Source: Planctomycetota bacterium (lineage in GTDB: Bacteria; Planctomycetota; UBA1135; GCA-002686595). Taken from it: a stretch of 64,000 nucleotides of DNA. The translations under genes and the position numbers were made by a program. The notes beneath the pieces were generated by a model. That model saw nothing but the letters and a program-made list of their open reading frames with translations, searched no databases and was not told the origin of the DNA. The stretch lies in NCBI GenBank assembly GCA_016779225.1, contig JADHNZ010000005.1:1-64000 (forward strand), written 5' to 3'. Each line of letters opens with the position of its first letter. The stretch's first letter is position 1. Positions 38,707-46,818 of the stretch are shown here, piece by piece.

Positions 38707-40206
38707 TCAGGAGGCCCGAGGTGTCGCGTCCTGGACCCACTCCAGCCCCAGGGACGCGAGGTCCTGGCGCAGCCGCGGCCAGGACTTGGTCGCCGCCTGG
38801 AGGCCCCGCACCCGCACCCGGGGCTCGACCAGGCTGAGGAGCACCCCGGCGAAGACCATGCGGTGATCCCCGTGCCCCTCCAGCAGCAGGACCTGCTCCG
38901 AGGCCGGCCCCGGCCCGGGGTCCACGCGCAGGAGCTCCCCACGAACCTCGGCACGGCAGCCCAGCGCCTCCACGAAGCGCGCGAGCACCGTCAGGCGCGG
39001 GCTCTCCTTGCCCTCGAGGGTGCCCAGCCCCCCGAGCTCCGAGGTCCGGCCAAGGTCCCGCGCGGCGGCGACCGCCAGGGGCACCAGAACGGGCGCCAGG
39101 TCCGGCTCGCCGGACAGGTCGATGCGCGCGCCTGCCCGCGGCGTGCCCTCCGCCCAGGCGCCCACCTCGTCGAAGCCCGCGCTGCAGCCAAAGGCGCGCA
39201 GGTGCTCCAGGATCCGGATGTCGCCCTGGGGGGTCTCCCGGCCCAGACCCGGGATGACCACGCGCCCTCCGCTGAGGCAGCCGGCGGCCAGGGCCACGGC
39301 CGCGGCCGAGGCGTCCGGCTCCACCGTGAGGGGCTCCTCGGGCGGACACAGGGGGCCGTTCACGAGGAACAGGGCCTCCTCCGGGCCGACGCGATGCGCC
39401 TCCGTGGCCACGCCAAAGCGCTCGAGAGCCCAGCGCGTGAGGTCGATGTACGGCGGACTCGGGAGCGGGCCGCGCACACGCAGGGCTCCCTGGTCGGGCC
39501 ACGCGGCCAGGGCAAGGAGCAGCGAGCTCACCTCCTGGCTCGAGATCGGGGCGTCCAGAAAGACCTCCGAGGGAGGGCCCACCGCGCTGACCTCCAGCGG
39601 CCAGGGCGCTCCGAGCTCCTGCACCCGTGCGCCCGCCGTCCGCAGGGCATCCAGCAGGGGACCCGGAGTGCGACGCACGAGGGAGCCGGAGGCCTCGATC
39701 CTCACCGAGCGCCCGGCCTGGGAAGCGAGCCCCGCAGCGCCGATGAGGAGCCGCGCGAGGGTTCCGGACTCCCCGACCCGCCACGGCCCCGAGGAGGCGC
39801 CCGCGAGCCCCCGCGAGGGCCCCGGAGGACACCCGGTCAGGGTGACCGCCGCAGGCCCGTGCTGCCGCGTGACCATGCCGAGGTCCCGTGCCCAGGCCAG
39901 GGCAGCCGCGACATCGTCCCCATCCGGCAGTCCAGCCAGCCGGGTGCGACCGTGGGCCAGGCCCGCGGCCACGATAAAGCGCTGCGCGATCGACTTCGAG
40001 GTGGGGACGCGCGCCGCTCCAAGGGCTCGCCCGCGGAGCCCCCAGGCCTGGGCGGAGTCGGCCTGCAGCGCCGGGTCCTGCGACGCTTCCTCCGGGCCTG
40101 TTGGATCCCCAAGCCGAGGGTCACCGCCAGCCGGAGCGGCTCGACCGCGCTCCGACGCGGGCTCGGGGCTCCCGTCGTCCCGCTCCTCGTCCAAGGGTCC
40201 TGCCAC
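38707..40206 (-). CDS. aroA: 3-phosphoshikimate 1-carboxyvinyltransferase (EPSP synthase)
   Basis: 499 residues from GTG at 40206, chosen because TACAAT lies exactly 6 nt upstream; an ATG at 40239 would leave only 11 bp to the divergent purC. Motifs: PTSKSIAQR (usual PxSKSxxxR), VGESGTLARLL (usual GNAGTxxR), EPDASAAAVALAAG with the catalytic Asp, LEGKESPRL and GHGDHRMVFAGVLL. The enzyme condenses PEP and shikimate 3-phosphate in aromatic amino-acid synthesis. The GNAGT loop reads GESGT, and an N-terminal extension of ~50 residues precedes the fold; both are unusual. E. coli AroA is 427 residues. Confidence 0.93.
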   Translation of the reverse strand: MAGPLDEERDDGSPEPASERGRAAPAGGDPRLGDPTGPEEASQDPALQADSAQAWGLRGRALGAARVPTSKSIAQRFIVAAGLAHGRTRLAGLPDGDDVAAALAWARDLGMVTRQHGPAAVTLTGCPPGPSRGLAGASSGPWRVGESGTLARLLIGAAGLASQAGRSVRIEASGSLVRRTPGPLLDALRTAGARVQELGAPWPLEVSAVGPPSEVFLDAPISSQEVSSLLLALAAWPDQGALRVRGPLPSPPYIDLTRWALERFGVATEAHRVGPEEALFLVNGPLCPPEEPLTVEPDASAAAVALAAGCLSGGRVVIPGLGRETPQGDIRILEHLRAFGCSAGFDEVGAWAEGTPRAGARIDLSGEPDLAPVLVPLAVAAARDLGRTSELGGLGTLEGKESPRLTVLARFVEALGCRAEVRGELLRVDPGPGPASEQVLLLEGHGDHRMVFAGVLLSLVEPRVRVRGLQAATKSWPRLRQDLASLGLEWVQDATPRAS

Positions 40207-40250
40207 GCGTGCATTGTAGCCCCGCGCGGCGCTCACCATACTGGCGCGCC
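40207..40250. promoter_or_regulatory. 44-bp divergent promoter region aroA / purC
   Basis: Holds a minus-strand TACAAT (40213-40218), 6 nt before the aroA GTG, and a plus-strand CATACT (40237-40242), 8 nt before the purC GTG. With leaderless starts on both sides the two promoters must largely share the same DNA. Confidence 0.5.
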
Positions 40251-41174
40251 GTGAGCACCCCCACCTCTGCCAACGGCGCCTACCTCGGGCGCGAGGATGC
40301 CCCCCCCGGACTGCTGCAGATCGCCTCGGGCAAGGTCCGCGATCTCTACGCCCTCGACGGAGATCGGCTCCTCCTGGTCGCCTCGGACCGCATCAGCGCC
40401 TTCGATGTGGTCATGAACGCGGGCGTCGCCGACAAGGGGCGGGTCCTCACGCACATCGCCGCCCACTGGTTCGAGCGCACCCGCGACCTGACGCCGAACC
40501 ACCTGCTCTCCACCCGCGTCGAGGAGATCCCCGGTCTCGACCCCGCCTGGCAGGAGCGCCTGCGAGGCCGCGTGATGATCACCCGCCGCTGCGTCCCCGA
40601 TCCCATTGAGTGGGTCGTGCGCGGCTACATCACCGGCTCGGGCTGGAAGGAGTACCTGCAGAGCGGCACGGTCTGCGGCATCGCTCTGCCGGCGGGCCTG
40701 CGGCAGGCCGAGCGGCTCCCGGAGCCGATCGTCACGCCGACCACCAAGAACGAGGCCCACGACCGCCCCCTGTCCCCGGACGAGGCCGCGGAGCTGCTGG
40801 GCGCCGAGCGCTGGGAGGCCGGGAAGCGGCTTGCCCTGGCCCTCTATGCGCGCGGCGCCGAGGACATGGCTCGACACGGCATCCTCCTGGCCGACACCAA
40901 GTTCGAGTTCGGGACCCTCGATGGCGAGGTCGTCCTCATCGACGAGGCCCTCACCCCCGACTCGAGCCGGTTCTGGCCCGAGGCGGCCTACGCGGTGGGC
41001 GGCTCGCCGCCGAGCCTCGACAAGCAGATCCTGCGCGACCACCTCGAGACCCTGGACTGGGACAAGGAGTACCCCGCGCCGGACCTGGACCCGGCGGTCC
41101 TCGACCGGGTCCGCGCGGGCTATCTCGATGTGTGCCGGACCATCACGGGGTCCCTGCCCGAGGGCGTGTCCTGA
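40251..41174 (+). CDS. purC: SAICAR synthase
   Basis: 307 residues from GTG (MSTPTSANGAYLGREDAPPG). This is the longer PurC type of about 300 residues also found in yeast and many bacteria. Motifs: GKVRDLYALDGDRLLLVASDRISAFDVVM (ATP/substrate loop), RCVPDPIEWVVRGYITGSGWKEY, KNEAHDRPLS, LADTKFEFG with the metal-binding acidic residues, IDEALTPDSSRFWP and SLDKQILRDHLE. The enzyme ligates aspartate to CAIR in purine synthesis. Divergent from aroA. Confidence 0.97.
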   Translation: MSTPTSANGAYLGREDAPPGLLQIASGKVRDLYALDGDRLLLVASDRISAFDVVMNAGVADKGRVLTHIAAHWFERTRDLTPNHLLSTRVEEIPGLDPAWQERLRGRVMITRRCVPDPIEWVVRGYITGSGWKEYLQSGTVCGIALPAGLRQAERLPEPIVTPTTKNEAHDRPLSPDEAAELLGAERWEAGKRLALALYARGAEDMARHGILLADTKFEFGTLDGEVVLIDEALTPDSSRFWPEAAYAVGGSPPSLDKQILRDHLETLDWDKEYPAPDLDPAVLDRVRAGYLDVCRTITGSLPEGVS

Positions 41175-41210
41175 GGGCCCTGGAGGCCGCACGCCCCTGC
41201 CCGCGCTGAC

Positions 41211-41225
41211 CCGGCCGAGAGCCGG
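41211..41225. repeat. Short hairpin between convergent purC and aquaporin genes
   Basis: CCGGC / GCCGG arms around a 5-nt loop in the 87-bp gap between convergent genes. A weak terminator candidate. Confidence 0.3.
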
Positions 41226-41261
41226 CGAGTCCCCAGAGGCAAGCGGCCCAAGGCCAGACCG

Positions 41262-41945
41262 TCAGGGCTCTTGCGAGGCAGGCTCCTGGGCGGGCGCAAG
41301 GAGCGCCACGCACCCCGCGGCCACGCACGCCGCGAGCAGCTGGACTCCCACGAACGCGGGCACCGAGCCGGGCGCGATGGCGGTGAACGAGTTCGTCAGG
41401 GCGCGCGCCACGGTGACCGCCGGGTTGGCGAAGCAGGTCGAGCTGGTGAAGAAGATGGCGCCGAACACATAACCCGCCACCGCCATCGGGATGTGCGGCC
41501 GGTGGCCCCGTCGCACGGTTAGGAAGATGACCAGGACGAGGCCGAGGGTGGCCAGGGCCTCGCCTGCCCACAGCCCGGCTCCGGAGCGCTCCCGCACCGC
41601 GACCTCCACCACGGGCAGGTCGAACGCAAGGTGCGTGAGCGCGACCCCGAGAGCGCCGCCGACCACCTGAGCGACCACCAGGCCGGGCACCCGTGCCCAC
41701 GGGGTTCCACCGAGGAGCGCGTCCGCCACGGACACGGCGGGATTGAAGTGCGCTCCGCTCATGCCCCCGAACGCGACGATCAGCGCCGCAAGGGCGGCGG
41801 CGGTGGCCAGGCCGTTCTCGAGGAGCTGCAGGCCTTCATCCTGGGGGGAGAGCCGCTGGGCCATGATCCCAGAGCCAACGATGGCGGCCAGCAGGAACGC
41901 GGTGCCCAGGAGCTCGGCCAGGAGGGTCCGGCTCGCCGGACTCAC
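41262..41945 (-). CDS. MIP/aquaporin channel of the arsenic operon (AqpS-like)
   Basis: 227 residues from GTG, overlapping the ArsR-ArsC stop by 4 bp. Six membrane helices and both half-helix motifs: HFNPAVS (NPA 68-70) and CFANPAVTVAR (NPA 174-176, preceded by the selectivity region TSST). Aquaglyceroporins replace the ArsB/Acr3 pump in some ars operons (AqpS in Sinorhizobium), letting arsenite from ArsC leave down its gradient. The coupling to an arsenate reductase here makes that role likely. No arsB or acr3 gene is nearby. Confidence 0.92.
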   Translation of the reverse strand: MSPASRTLLAELLGTAFLLAAIVGSGIMAQRLSPQDEGLQLLENGLATAAALAALIVAFGGMSGAHFNPAVSVADALLGGTPWARVPGLVVAQVVGGALGVALTHLAFDLPVVEVAVRERSGAGLWAGEALATLGLVLVIFLTVRRGHRPHIPMAVAGYVFGAIFFTSSTCFANPAVTVARALTNSFTAIAPGSVPAFVGVQLLAACVAAGCVALLAPAQEPASQEP

Positions 41946-42757
41946 GCGCAGGCCCCCTCACCGAGGAGCTCGACCAGGAAGCCCTCGACGCGCTCGCGGA
42001 TCTGGTCACGGATGACGCGTACGGCGTCCGCCCCCTGACCCGCAGGATCCTCCAGGGCCCAGTCCACATAGCGCGTGGCGGGCAGGACCGGGCAGCGGTC
42101 CCCGCACCCCATGGACACCACCACATCCGCCTGCTCGACCATGGCCTCGGTCCACCGCTGGGGCTCGTAGGACGCAAGGTCGATGCCCACCTCGGCCATC
42201 ACCTCGACGGCGGCAGGGTTGACGCTCTCCGCGGGTGCCGAGCCTGCAGAGAGAACGCGCACCCGCTCCCCGCCCAGAGTCCGCAGCCAGGCGGCGGCCA
42301 TCTGCGAGCGGCCGGCGTTGTGCACGCAGAGGAACAGCACCGTGGGCACGCGCACCTCTGGCAGGCTCAGCTCGGCAACCAGCGCCTGCCAGCGCTCCTC
42401 CTCCAGGCGGAACCACGCCCACTTGCCGCGCTGCGTGCGCTGGAGCAGGCCGGCCTCCGTGAGGGCGCTCAGGTGGTGGCTCACGGTCGGCTGGGCCCGC
42501 TCAACCGCTCCAGGAAGCTCGCACGCGCAGGCCTCGCGACCGGGGCTCTGGGCCAGGTGGAACAGGATCCGCAGGCGCACGGGGTCCGCCAGCAGGCGCA
42601 GGCTCTCCGCAAGGAGCTCTGCGCCGCCGCGCGAGCCCCAGGAGGGGGCCTGCACAGCCGAGGAGGCCGGCACAGCCGAGGAGGCCTGTACCGCCGAGGA
42701 GGACCGGGAGGCCGGCAGGGCCTCTGCGGGCTGCGGATCGCTGGAGGGGATGGACAT
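41942..42757 (-). CDS. ArsR-ArsC fusion: arsenic-sensing repressor joined to arsenate reductase
   Basis: 271 residues from ATG. A Ser/Ala/Val linker (residues 18-38) is followed by an ArsR winged helix (45-118, with TVSHHLSALTEAGLL as recognition helix). Its CAC pair (C77, C79, in EACACEL) matches the As(III)-binding Cys of ArsR (usual CVC). From ~137 on it is a low-molecular-weight-phosphatase-type arsenate reductase: P-loop CVHNAGRS (C144, R150) and GCGDRCPVLP (C218, C222), then RYVDWALEDPAGQ. The C-terminal cysteines resemble the mycothiol/thioredoxin-linked enzymes. One protein thus senses arsenic, controls its own operon and reduces arsenate. The operator lies at the promoter. Confidence 0.93.
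   Translation of the reverse strand: MSIPSSDPQPAEALPASRSSSAVQASSAVPASSAVQAPSWGSRGGAELLAESLRLLADPVRLRILFHLAQSPGREACACELPGAVERAQPTVSHHLSALTEAGLLQRTQRGKWAWFRLEEERWQALVAELSLPEVRVPTVLFLCVHNAGRSQMAAAWLRTLGGERVRVLSAGSAPAESVNPAAVEVMAEVGIDLASYEPQRWTEAMVEQADVVVSMGCGDRCPVLPATRYVDWALEDPAGQGADAVRVIRDQIRERVEGFLVELLGEGACA
42648..42701 (-). repeat. Three 18-bp repeats coding the ArsR N-terminal linker
   Basis: Three adjacent 18-bp units (42648-42665, 42666-42683, 42684-42701) encode SSAV(Q/P)A three times near the N-terminus of the fusion. They are a likely source of length variation between strains. Confidence 0.75.
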
Positions 42758-42763
42758 GGCGGC

Positions 42764-42769
42764 ATCATA
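42764..42769 (-). promoter_or_regulatory. -10-like TATGAT, 6 nt before the ars operon
   Basis: Minus-strand TATGAT followed by six bases and the ATG at 42757. This is close to the consensus TATAAT and the best -10 in the window. The ArsR operator overlaps its first base. Confidence 0.6.
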
Positions 42770-42784
42770 TCGACCGCCGTCGAT
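42769..42784. promoter_or_regulatory. Probable ArsR operator
   Basis: ATCGAC-CGCC-GTCGAT, a perfect 6-bp inverted repeat with a 4-bp centre, directly upstream of the -10 element. Binding would block RNA polymerase. ArsR-family repressors bind short palindromes in this position, so autoregulation by the encoded ArsR domain is likely. Confidence 0.65.
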
Positions 42785-42876
42785 TCGTCCATCCTCAGGC
42801 TGCAGGAAGACGCGCCCCCCCGCCGGCGACCTGCTCGATCCAAGACCCCGTGCGCGAGCGGCCCGAGGGTCGGTCC

Positions 42877-44187
42877 TCAGGAGCGCTCGGAAGGCTCGAG
42901 GGAGCTTGTCCCCAGGCCGGCCTGCTCCAGCGCGGTGATGGCCAGCGGCGCCAGCGCAGCGGGTCCGCTCTGAAGAATCCCCAGGGCCACCTCGATCCTG
43001 GCCGCGGCATCGAGGCGGAGGAGGACCTCCAGCTGCCTCCTGGCCACCCGGGGATCCGCGGGCCGCAGGTGTCCTGCGACCAGGGTCCCCCAGACCTCCT
43101 GATTCCAGGTGCGTGTGGCCACGACGCCAAGGCCGGCGAGCTGCCGCGTGGGCTCGGGGCTGCGCAGCAGATCGCGGACCTCCCCGATGTGATCGAGCCA
43201 CTCCTGCTCGGCGCGCAGCCAGGACTCGAGACCGGAGGGAGTCGGAGGGGCGCCGACCGCTCGGCACCAGCGCTCACCGGCAGCGCGGACGCGCGCGTCC
43301 CTGCTCTCCAGGGCCCGCGCCGCCTCGACCTCACCTGCACGGAGCCGAGCGAGGCCCACGAGGGCAAGCTCCAGGGTGCGGGCGTCAGTCGCGGCGGCCA
43401 GCGACTCCAGGGCCACGACCGCCGCGCGCCGGTGCGCGAGATCATGGCCGCGCTGGCAGCGCTGCAGGCTGGGGATCAAGGCCTCCGGAGGCACGCTTCC
43501 CTCAGCGGCGACCTGGGCAAGCAGGTCGCCGTCGAAAGCCGAGCCGCGATCCGCGAGCGCCTCGAGGAGCCAGCGCTTGGGCGCGCCCTGCAGGGAGCGG
43601 AGCGCGAGCAGGAGGGTGGTGCGCTGCTCCTCGTCGGCGTCCTGGCGCAGGAGGCGAGCGAGTCCACCTCGCGCCCAACGCCCGTCATCTCCACCGGCCA
43701 CCTGTCCCAGCGCCGCCACGGCACCGCGCAGATCCGCCGCCACCACCTGCAGCTGGAACGCGCCTTGCGCCGTGGGCTCTGCGGGTGCCACCGCCCGGAT
43801 CCGACGCCCAAGACCAGGCCGCAGGCAGCAGGCATCGAGCAGCAGCTCGAGCTGGACCTCCGAGAGGGTCTGCTGTGGCTCGTCTCCCCAGGCCGGAATA
43901 CGCCCCGTGGCCAGGATCTCGGCCAATCCCTGCTCCTGGCCATCAAGATCAGCGGACCAGGACTCCAGCTCCAGCTGATCGCGGGACCATCCGGGACGCC
44001 GGGTCTCCCTCAGAGGCGCCTGCAGGCGTCGGACGGCCTCTCGCTGGCCGGGAGCGTCCACCCTCACGGCCCGGCTCTCCGTGCGGGTCGGCACCCCCTT
44101 GGTGAGCAGCGGCTGCGTGGGCAGCGCCTCGGAAGGCGCCCCCTCCGCAAGAGCCACCAAGGCGATCAGGGCGCTGGCGAGCCTCAT
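42877..44187 (-). CDS. Secreted HEAT-like helical protein in pilin cluster
   Basis: 436 residues from ATG, overlapping the PilX-like stop by 4 bp. Signal peptide MRLASALIALVALAEGA. The mature part is mainly helical and rich in Leu/Ala/Arg, with repeat-like units (RRAAVVALESLAAATDARTLELALVGLARLRAGEVEAARAL), suggesting a HEAT/TPR-type solenoid. A Cys pair (DACCLRPGLG) near 130 is the only striking feature. It is the last gene of a four-gene prepilin-like cluster and probably acts outside the cytoplasm with those proteins. No known family assigned. Confidence 0.65.
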   Translation of the reverse strand: MRLASALIALVALAEGAPSEALPTQPLLTKGVPTRTESRAVRVDAPGQREAVRRLQAPLRETRRPGWSRDQLELESWSADLDGQEQGLAEILATGRIPAWGDEPQQTLSEVQLELLLDACCLRPGLGRRIRAVAPAEPTAQGAFQLQVVAADLRGAVAALGQVAGGDDGRWARGGLARLLRQDADEEQRTTLLLALRSLQGAPKRWLLEALADRGSAFDGDLLAQVAAEGSVPPEALIPSLQRCQRGHDLAHRRAAVVALESLAAATDARTLELALVGLARLRAGEVEAARALESRDARVRAAGERWCRAVGAPPTPSGLESWLRAEQEWLDHIGEVRDLLRSPEPTRQLAGLGVVATRTWNQEVWGTLVAGHLRPADPRVARRQLEVLLRLDAAARIEVALGILQSGPAALAPLAITALEQAGLGTSSLEPSERS

Positions 44188-45422
44188 CGCTCCCTCCAGG
44201 AGACGGGGGACGAGAGCCACGAGGAGAGGGCCCACTCGGCCGAGGAGTGCGGCCCCTCCTCGGCAAGGGCCTCGTCGTAGTGGATCTGGCAGTTCGAGTC
44301 GAGGATGACGCGGCGGGCCACGAGGGAGCCGAAGAGCTCGAGGTTGCTGTCGATCTCGACCACCGCGTTCGGGGCGTAGACCGTCCCCCAGACCTCGGTG
44401 TTGGAGTCGAAGTCCACCTCGTCGAGATCCACCTCCTGATCCGGGTCGATCACATTGTCACTCACGAGGTTCACCTCGAGATCCGAGGGCCTGCCGCGAT
44501 CCGAGCCCAGGAAGGCGTTGGAGTGCAGGAGGAAGTCTCCGATCACGAAGATCCGGACGGGGCCGTCCTCCGCGTCGATCTCGATCCGCGCGTTCGAGCG
44601 CAGCCGGAAGGTGTTGCACACGATGGTGGCCGGTCCCTTGATGGTGAGCGACGCGTTGTTGGCGATCACGAGGTCATCGAAGGCCCGCGAGCCTCCTTCC
44701 CACTCGTTCCCATGGTTCGTCACGGTGAGGCTGCCCTCAGACTCAAGGCCCGGGACCTCGATGGGAGGCAGCTCCTGGGGCGCCGGCGCCTGGTGAATGC
44801 CGCCCACAATCACGGTGTTGTCGAGCTGAGTGACCGCACCGCCAGGGCCGCTCACCGCGCGCCCTCCGACCTGCGCGTTCTGACGCACGAGGATGTCCGC
44901 GTTGCTGCCCACATCTCCGTTCCACAGGGGCGGCGCCGCGTCGGGCGCCCCCAGCCGCGAGTCGAAGCTGTCCGTCCGCGCGTTGCTGCGCACGATGAGA
45001 CCCTCATCACCGAAGGCCGCCCAGCGAAAGAGGCTGCTCGACTCCTGGGTGAAGGTCACCCGCGCCCGCTCGGCGGCGTGTCCAGACACGGCCGTCGAGG
45101 TGACCGTCAGGGTGGAGCCCCCCTGCTCGACCTCGACCCAGCCGGTCGCTCCGCCGAGGGGCACCCGCGCGCCCTCGACCCCGACGGTGCCCGGCTGGCC
45201 AGCCTCCAGCCGAGCCCAGGCCTCCGCGACCCCGGCTCGCGCGCCAAGCTCGGCCACCACGCGATCCTGCCAGGCACGCCGCTCCTGGCCCTGGGAGCGC
45301 CCCATGGCCAGCAGCGAGGCCCCCATGACCGCGAGCCCCACCATCATCACCAGGGTCATCAGCAGGGCGGAGCCCTGGCGCGCACTCCCCCGTGCGCGGT
45401 CTGCCTTGATCAACATGCTCAT
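44184..45422 (-). CDS. PilX/GspK-like protein with a beta-helix-like domain
   Basis: 412 residues from ATG, overlapping the PilW-like stop by 4 bp. The N-terminus (SALLMTLVMMVGLAVMGASLLAMGRSQGQERRAW) is the hydrophobic helix of PilX-type pilus assembly proteins, without a clear prepilin cleavage Gly-Phe. From ~135 on comes an Asn/Asp/Val-rich repetitive domain (NARTDSFDS, NADILVRQNAQVGG, NNASLTIKGPATIV, SNARIEID, SNAFLGSD, SNTEVWGTVYAPNAVVEIDSN) with the 'SNA' turn pattern of right-handed beta-helix or bactofilin-like folds. Such proteins often sit beside minor pilins. Likely surface or pilus tip component. Confidence 0.75.
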   Translation of the reverse strand: MSMLIKADRARGSARQGSALLMTLVMMVGLAVMGASLLAMGRSQGQERRAWQDRVVAELGARAGVAEAWARLEAGQPGTVGVEGARVPLGGATGWVEVEQGGSTLTVTSTAVSGHAAERARVTFTQESSSLFRWAAFGDEGLIVRSNARTDSFDSRLGAPDAAPPLWNGDVGSNADILVRQNAQVGGRAVSGPGGAVTQLDNTVIVGGIHQAPAPQELPPIEVPGLESEGSLTVTNHGNEWEGGSRAFDDLVIANNASLTIKGPATIVCNTFRLRSNARIEIDAEDGPVRIFVIGDFLLHSNAFLGSDRGRPSDLEVNLVSDNVIDPDQEVDLDEVDFDSNTEVWGTVYAPNAVVEIDSNLELFGSLVARRVILDSNCQIHYDEALAEEGPHSSAEWALSSWLSSPVSWRER

Positions 45423-46078
45423 CGCGTCCTCACCGCGAGCGTCGCGGTCCCCGTTCGCCTCACCACCTCGCCGCCTGCACCACGCGCCTCCAGGGTCACC
45501 GCCACGGTCACTAGGTCGTCCACCCGGGAGAGGCGCAGGCCCGGCGGCGCGTAGAGCTCCCCGCGCAGGTCACGCACCTCCTCTCCGGGGGCGAGGGTTC
45601 CCGAGGTGGAGGCCACCCCGCGACAGATCACGCGCAGGCGCTCCTTGCCCCCCGGCAACAGGCTGCGCTCCCGCAGGACGCCCTCGTCCACGAGCCCGTC
45701 CCCGTCATCGTCAACTCCGTTCGCCGCCTCCCCCAGCTCGCGAACCCACAGGAGGCCGAGGGTCTCCTCCACGCGGCCTTGGCCCTCGACCCAGCGCGCG
45801 CGCGGCACCACCAGGGACCAGGCTCGCTCCTCGAAGAGCCGCAGGTCGGTCAGCTGGACGGAGCCCTCGTCCGCGAGGGTGGCATCGGCCAACAGGTCGC
45901 GCACCTCCCTGGCCACGCGCGCGCTGCGCGCCTCGAGCTCGCTCATGAGGACCGAGTCGGCGTAGCTGTCGCTGGCCCTGCGGGCGACGCCGAGGGTCAG
46001 GCCCATGACCCCGAGGGCCAGGCTGCTCGCTAGCAGCAGCTCCACCAGGCTGAAGCCCGCGCGCGCCGAGGTCCTCAC
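45419..46078 (-). CDS. Type IV prepilin-like protein (PilW/GspJ type)
   Basis: 219 residues from a GTG start that overlaps the previous stop by 4 bp. Prepilin N-terminus SARAGFSLVELLLASSLALGVMGLTLG: cleavage after Gly and methylation of Phe by PilD are expected, with Glu5 present. The outside domain has an acidic loop VDDDGDGLVDEG resembling a Ca-binding site. Size and position second in the cluster fit PilW/GspJ-type minor pilins. No pilus motor, PilD or secretin gene is in the window. Confidence 0.85.
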   Translation of the reverse strand: MRTSARAGFSLVELLLASSLALGVMGLTLGVARRASDSYADSVLMSELEARSARVAREVRDLLADATLADEGSVQLTDLRLFEERAWSLVVPRARWVEGQGRVEETLGLLWVRELGEAANGVDDDGDGLVDEGVLRERSLLPGGKERLRVICRGVASTSGTLAPGEEVRDLRGELYAPPGLRLSRVDDLVTVAVTLEARGAGGEVVRRTGTATLAVRTR

Positions 46079-46671
46079 AGGTTCGCCCTCACGGTTCGCA
46101 GGCTCACGCGCTGACGCGGGTTCGAGCGGCCCCACTGCACGACCACCTCCACGGGAAGCACCACATGGTCCGCCGCCCTGCTGCCAGACGACAGCACGCC
46201 GTCACCGTTGAGGTCGCGAGGGCAGCCGAGCGGATCGTCCTGCGCAAGCTCCGAGAGCACGGCCGTCGGCCCGGCCCCCACCATGGGAAGGCGGACCGTG
46301 ACGGTGCCCTGCTCGAGGAGGCCAAGGGGCATGGAGAGCTCCTCGCCGGCAACGGTGAGCTCGTCGAGCGTGCGCACCGAGCCCGGTGCCGCGGCGCCGG
46401 AGGCCGGATCGTCACTGGGGTCGTCGTTGTACCGACGCCAGAGCTGGTCGAAGGGTGTCCCCTCCACCTCGGCCATTACGTGCTCGGCCACCTGGAACGC
46501 AACAGAGGCCTCCCGCTCAGTGGACCGCACGCGCGAGGTGCGCTCGAGCCCCTGGGCCAGGGCCAGGAACGCCACCGACAGGACGGCCATGCTGACCGTC
46601 ACCTCCAGCAGCGTGAAACCCCCTTGCTGGCTCGTTTGTAGTTGCTTCCGAATCTCGTCCTTCGCGCGCAT
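46075..46671 (-). CDS. Type IV prepilin-like protein (PilV/GspI type)
   Basis: 198 residues from ATG. Prepilin signature QQGGFTLLEVTVSMAVLSVAFLALAQGLERT: cleavage after the Gly before FTLLE, then the hydrophobic N-terminal helix. The outside domain carries a DLNGDGVLSSG loop. It heads the four-gene cluster and fits PilV/GspI-type minor pilins, which prime pilus or pseudopilus assembly. A purine-rich GGGGGGAG lies 5 nt before the ATG, so this operon head has a leader and a strong ribosome site, unlike the leaderless heads elsewhere. Divergent from mtnA. Confidence 0.85.
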   Translation of the reverse strand: MRAKDEIRKQLQTSQQGGFTLLEVTVSMAVLSVAFLALAQGLERTSRVRSTEREASVAFQVAEHVMAEVEGTPFDQLWRRYNDDPSDDPASGAAAPGSVRTLDELTVAGEELSMPLGLLEQGTVTVRLPMVGAGPTAVLSELAQDDPLGCPRDLNGDGVLSSGSRAADHVVLPVEVVVQWGRSNPRQRVSLRTVRANL

Positions 46672-46806
46672 GGACTCCCCCCGGGCCGTGCACCGCTCTC
46701 TTCGTCGGACCGCCCCCAGCGCCGAGAGGCGACCGCGCGGCTGCGCCTTAGCTTGAGATCGCCCTCCCCTAGCGCGGAAGGCCTGCATCGCCCTGAGATC
46801 GCGGGA

Positions 46807-46812
46807 TAGACT
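46807..46812 (+). promoter_or_regulatory. -10-like TAGACT, 6 nt before mtnA
   Basis: TAGACT, six bases, then ATG at 46819. The 147-bp divergent gap also holds TGAGATCGC twice (46755 and 46795), 40 bp apart. Confidence 0.45.
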
Positions 46813-46818
46813 CAACGG

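Noticed and set aside
46755-46803. TGAGATCGC repeated twice before mtnA as a regulator site
   Set aside because: Only two short direct repeats 40 bp apart, one of them close to the -10; not enough to claim a site.
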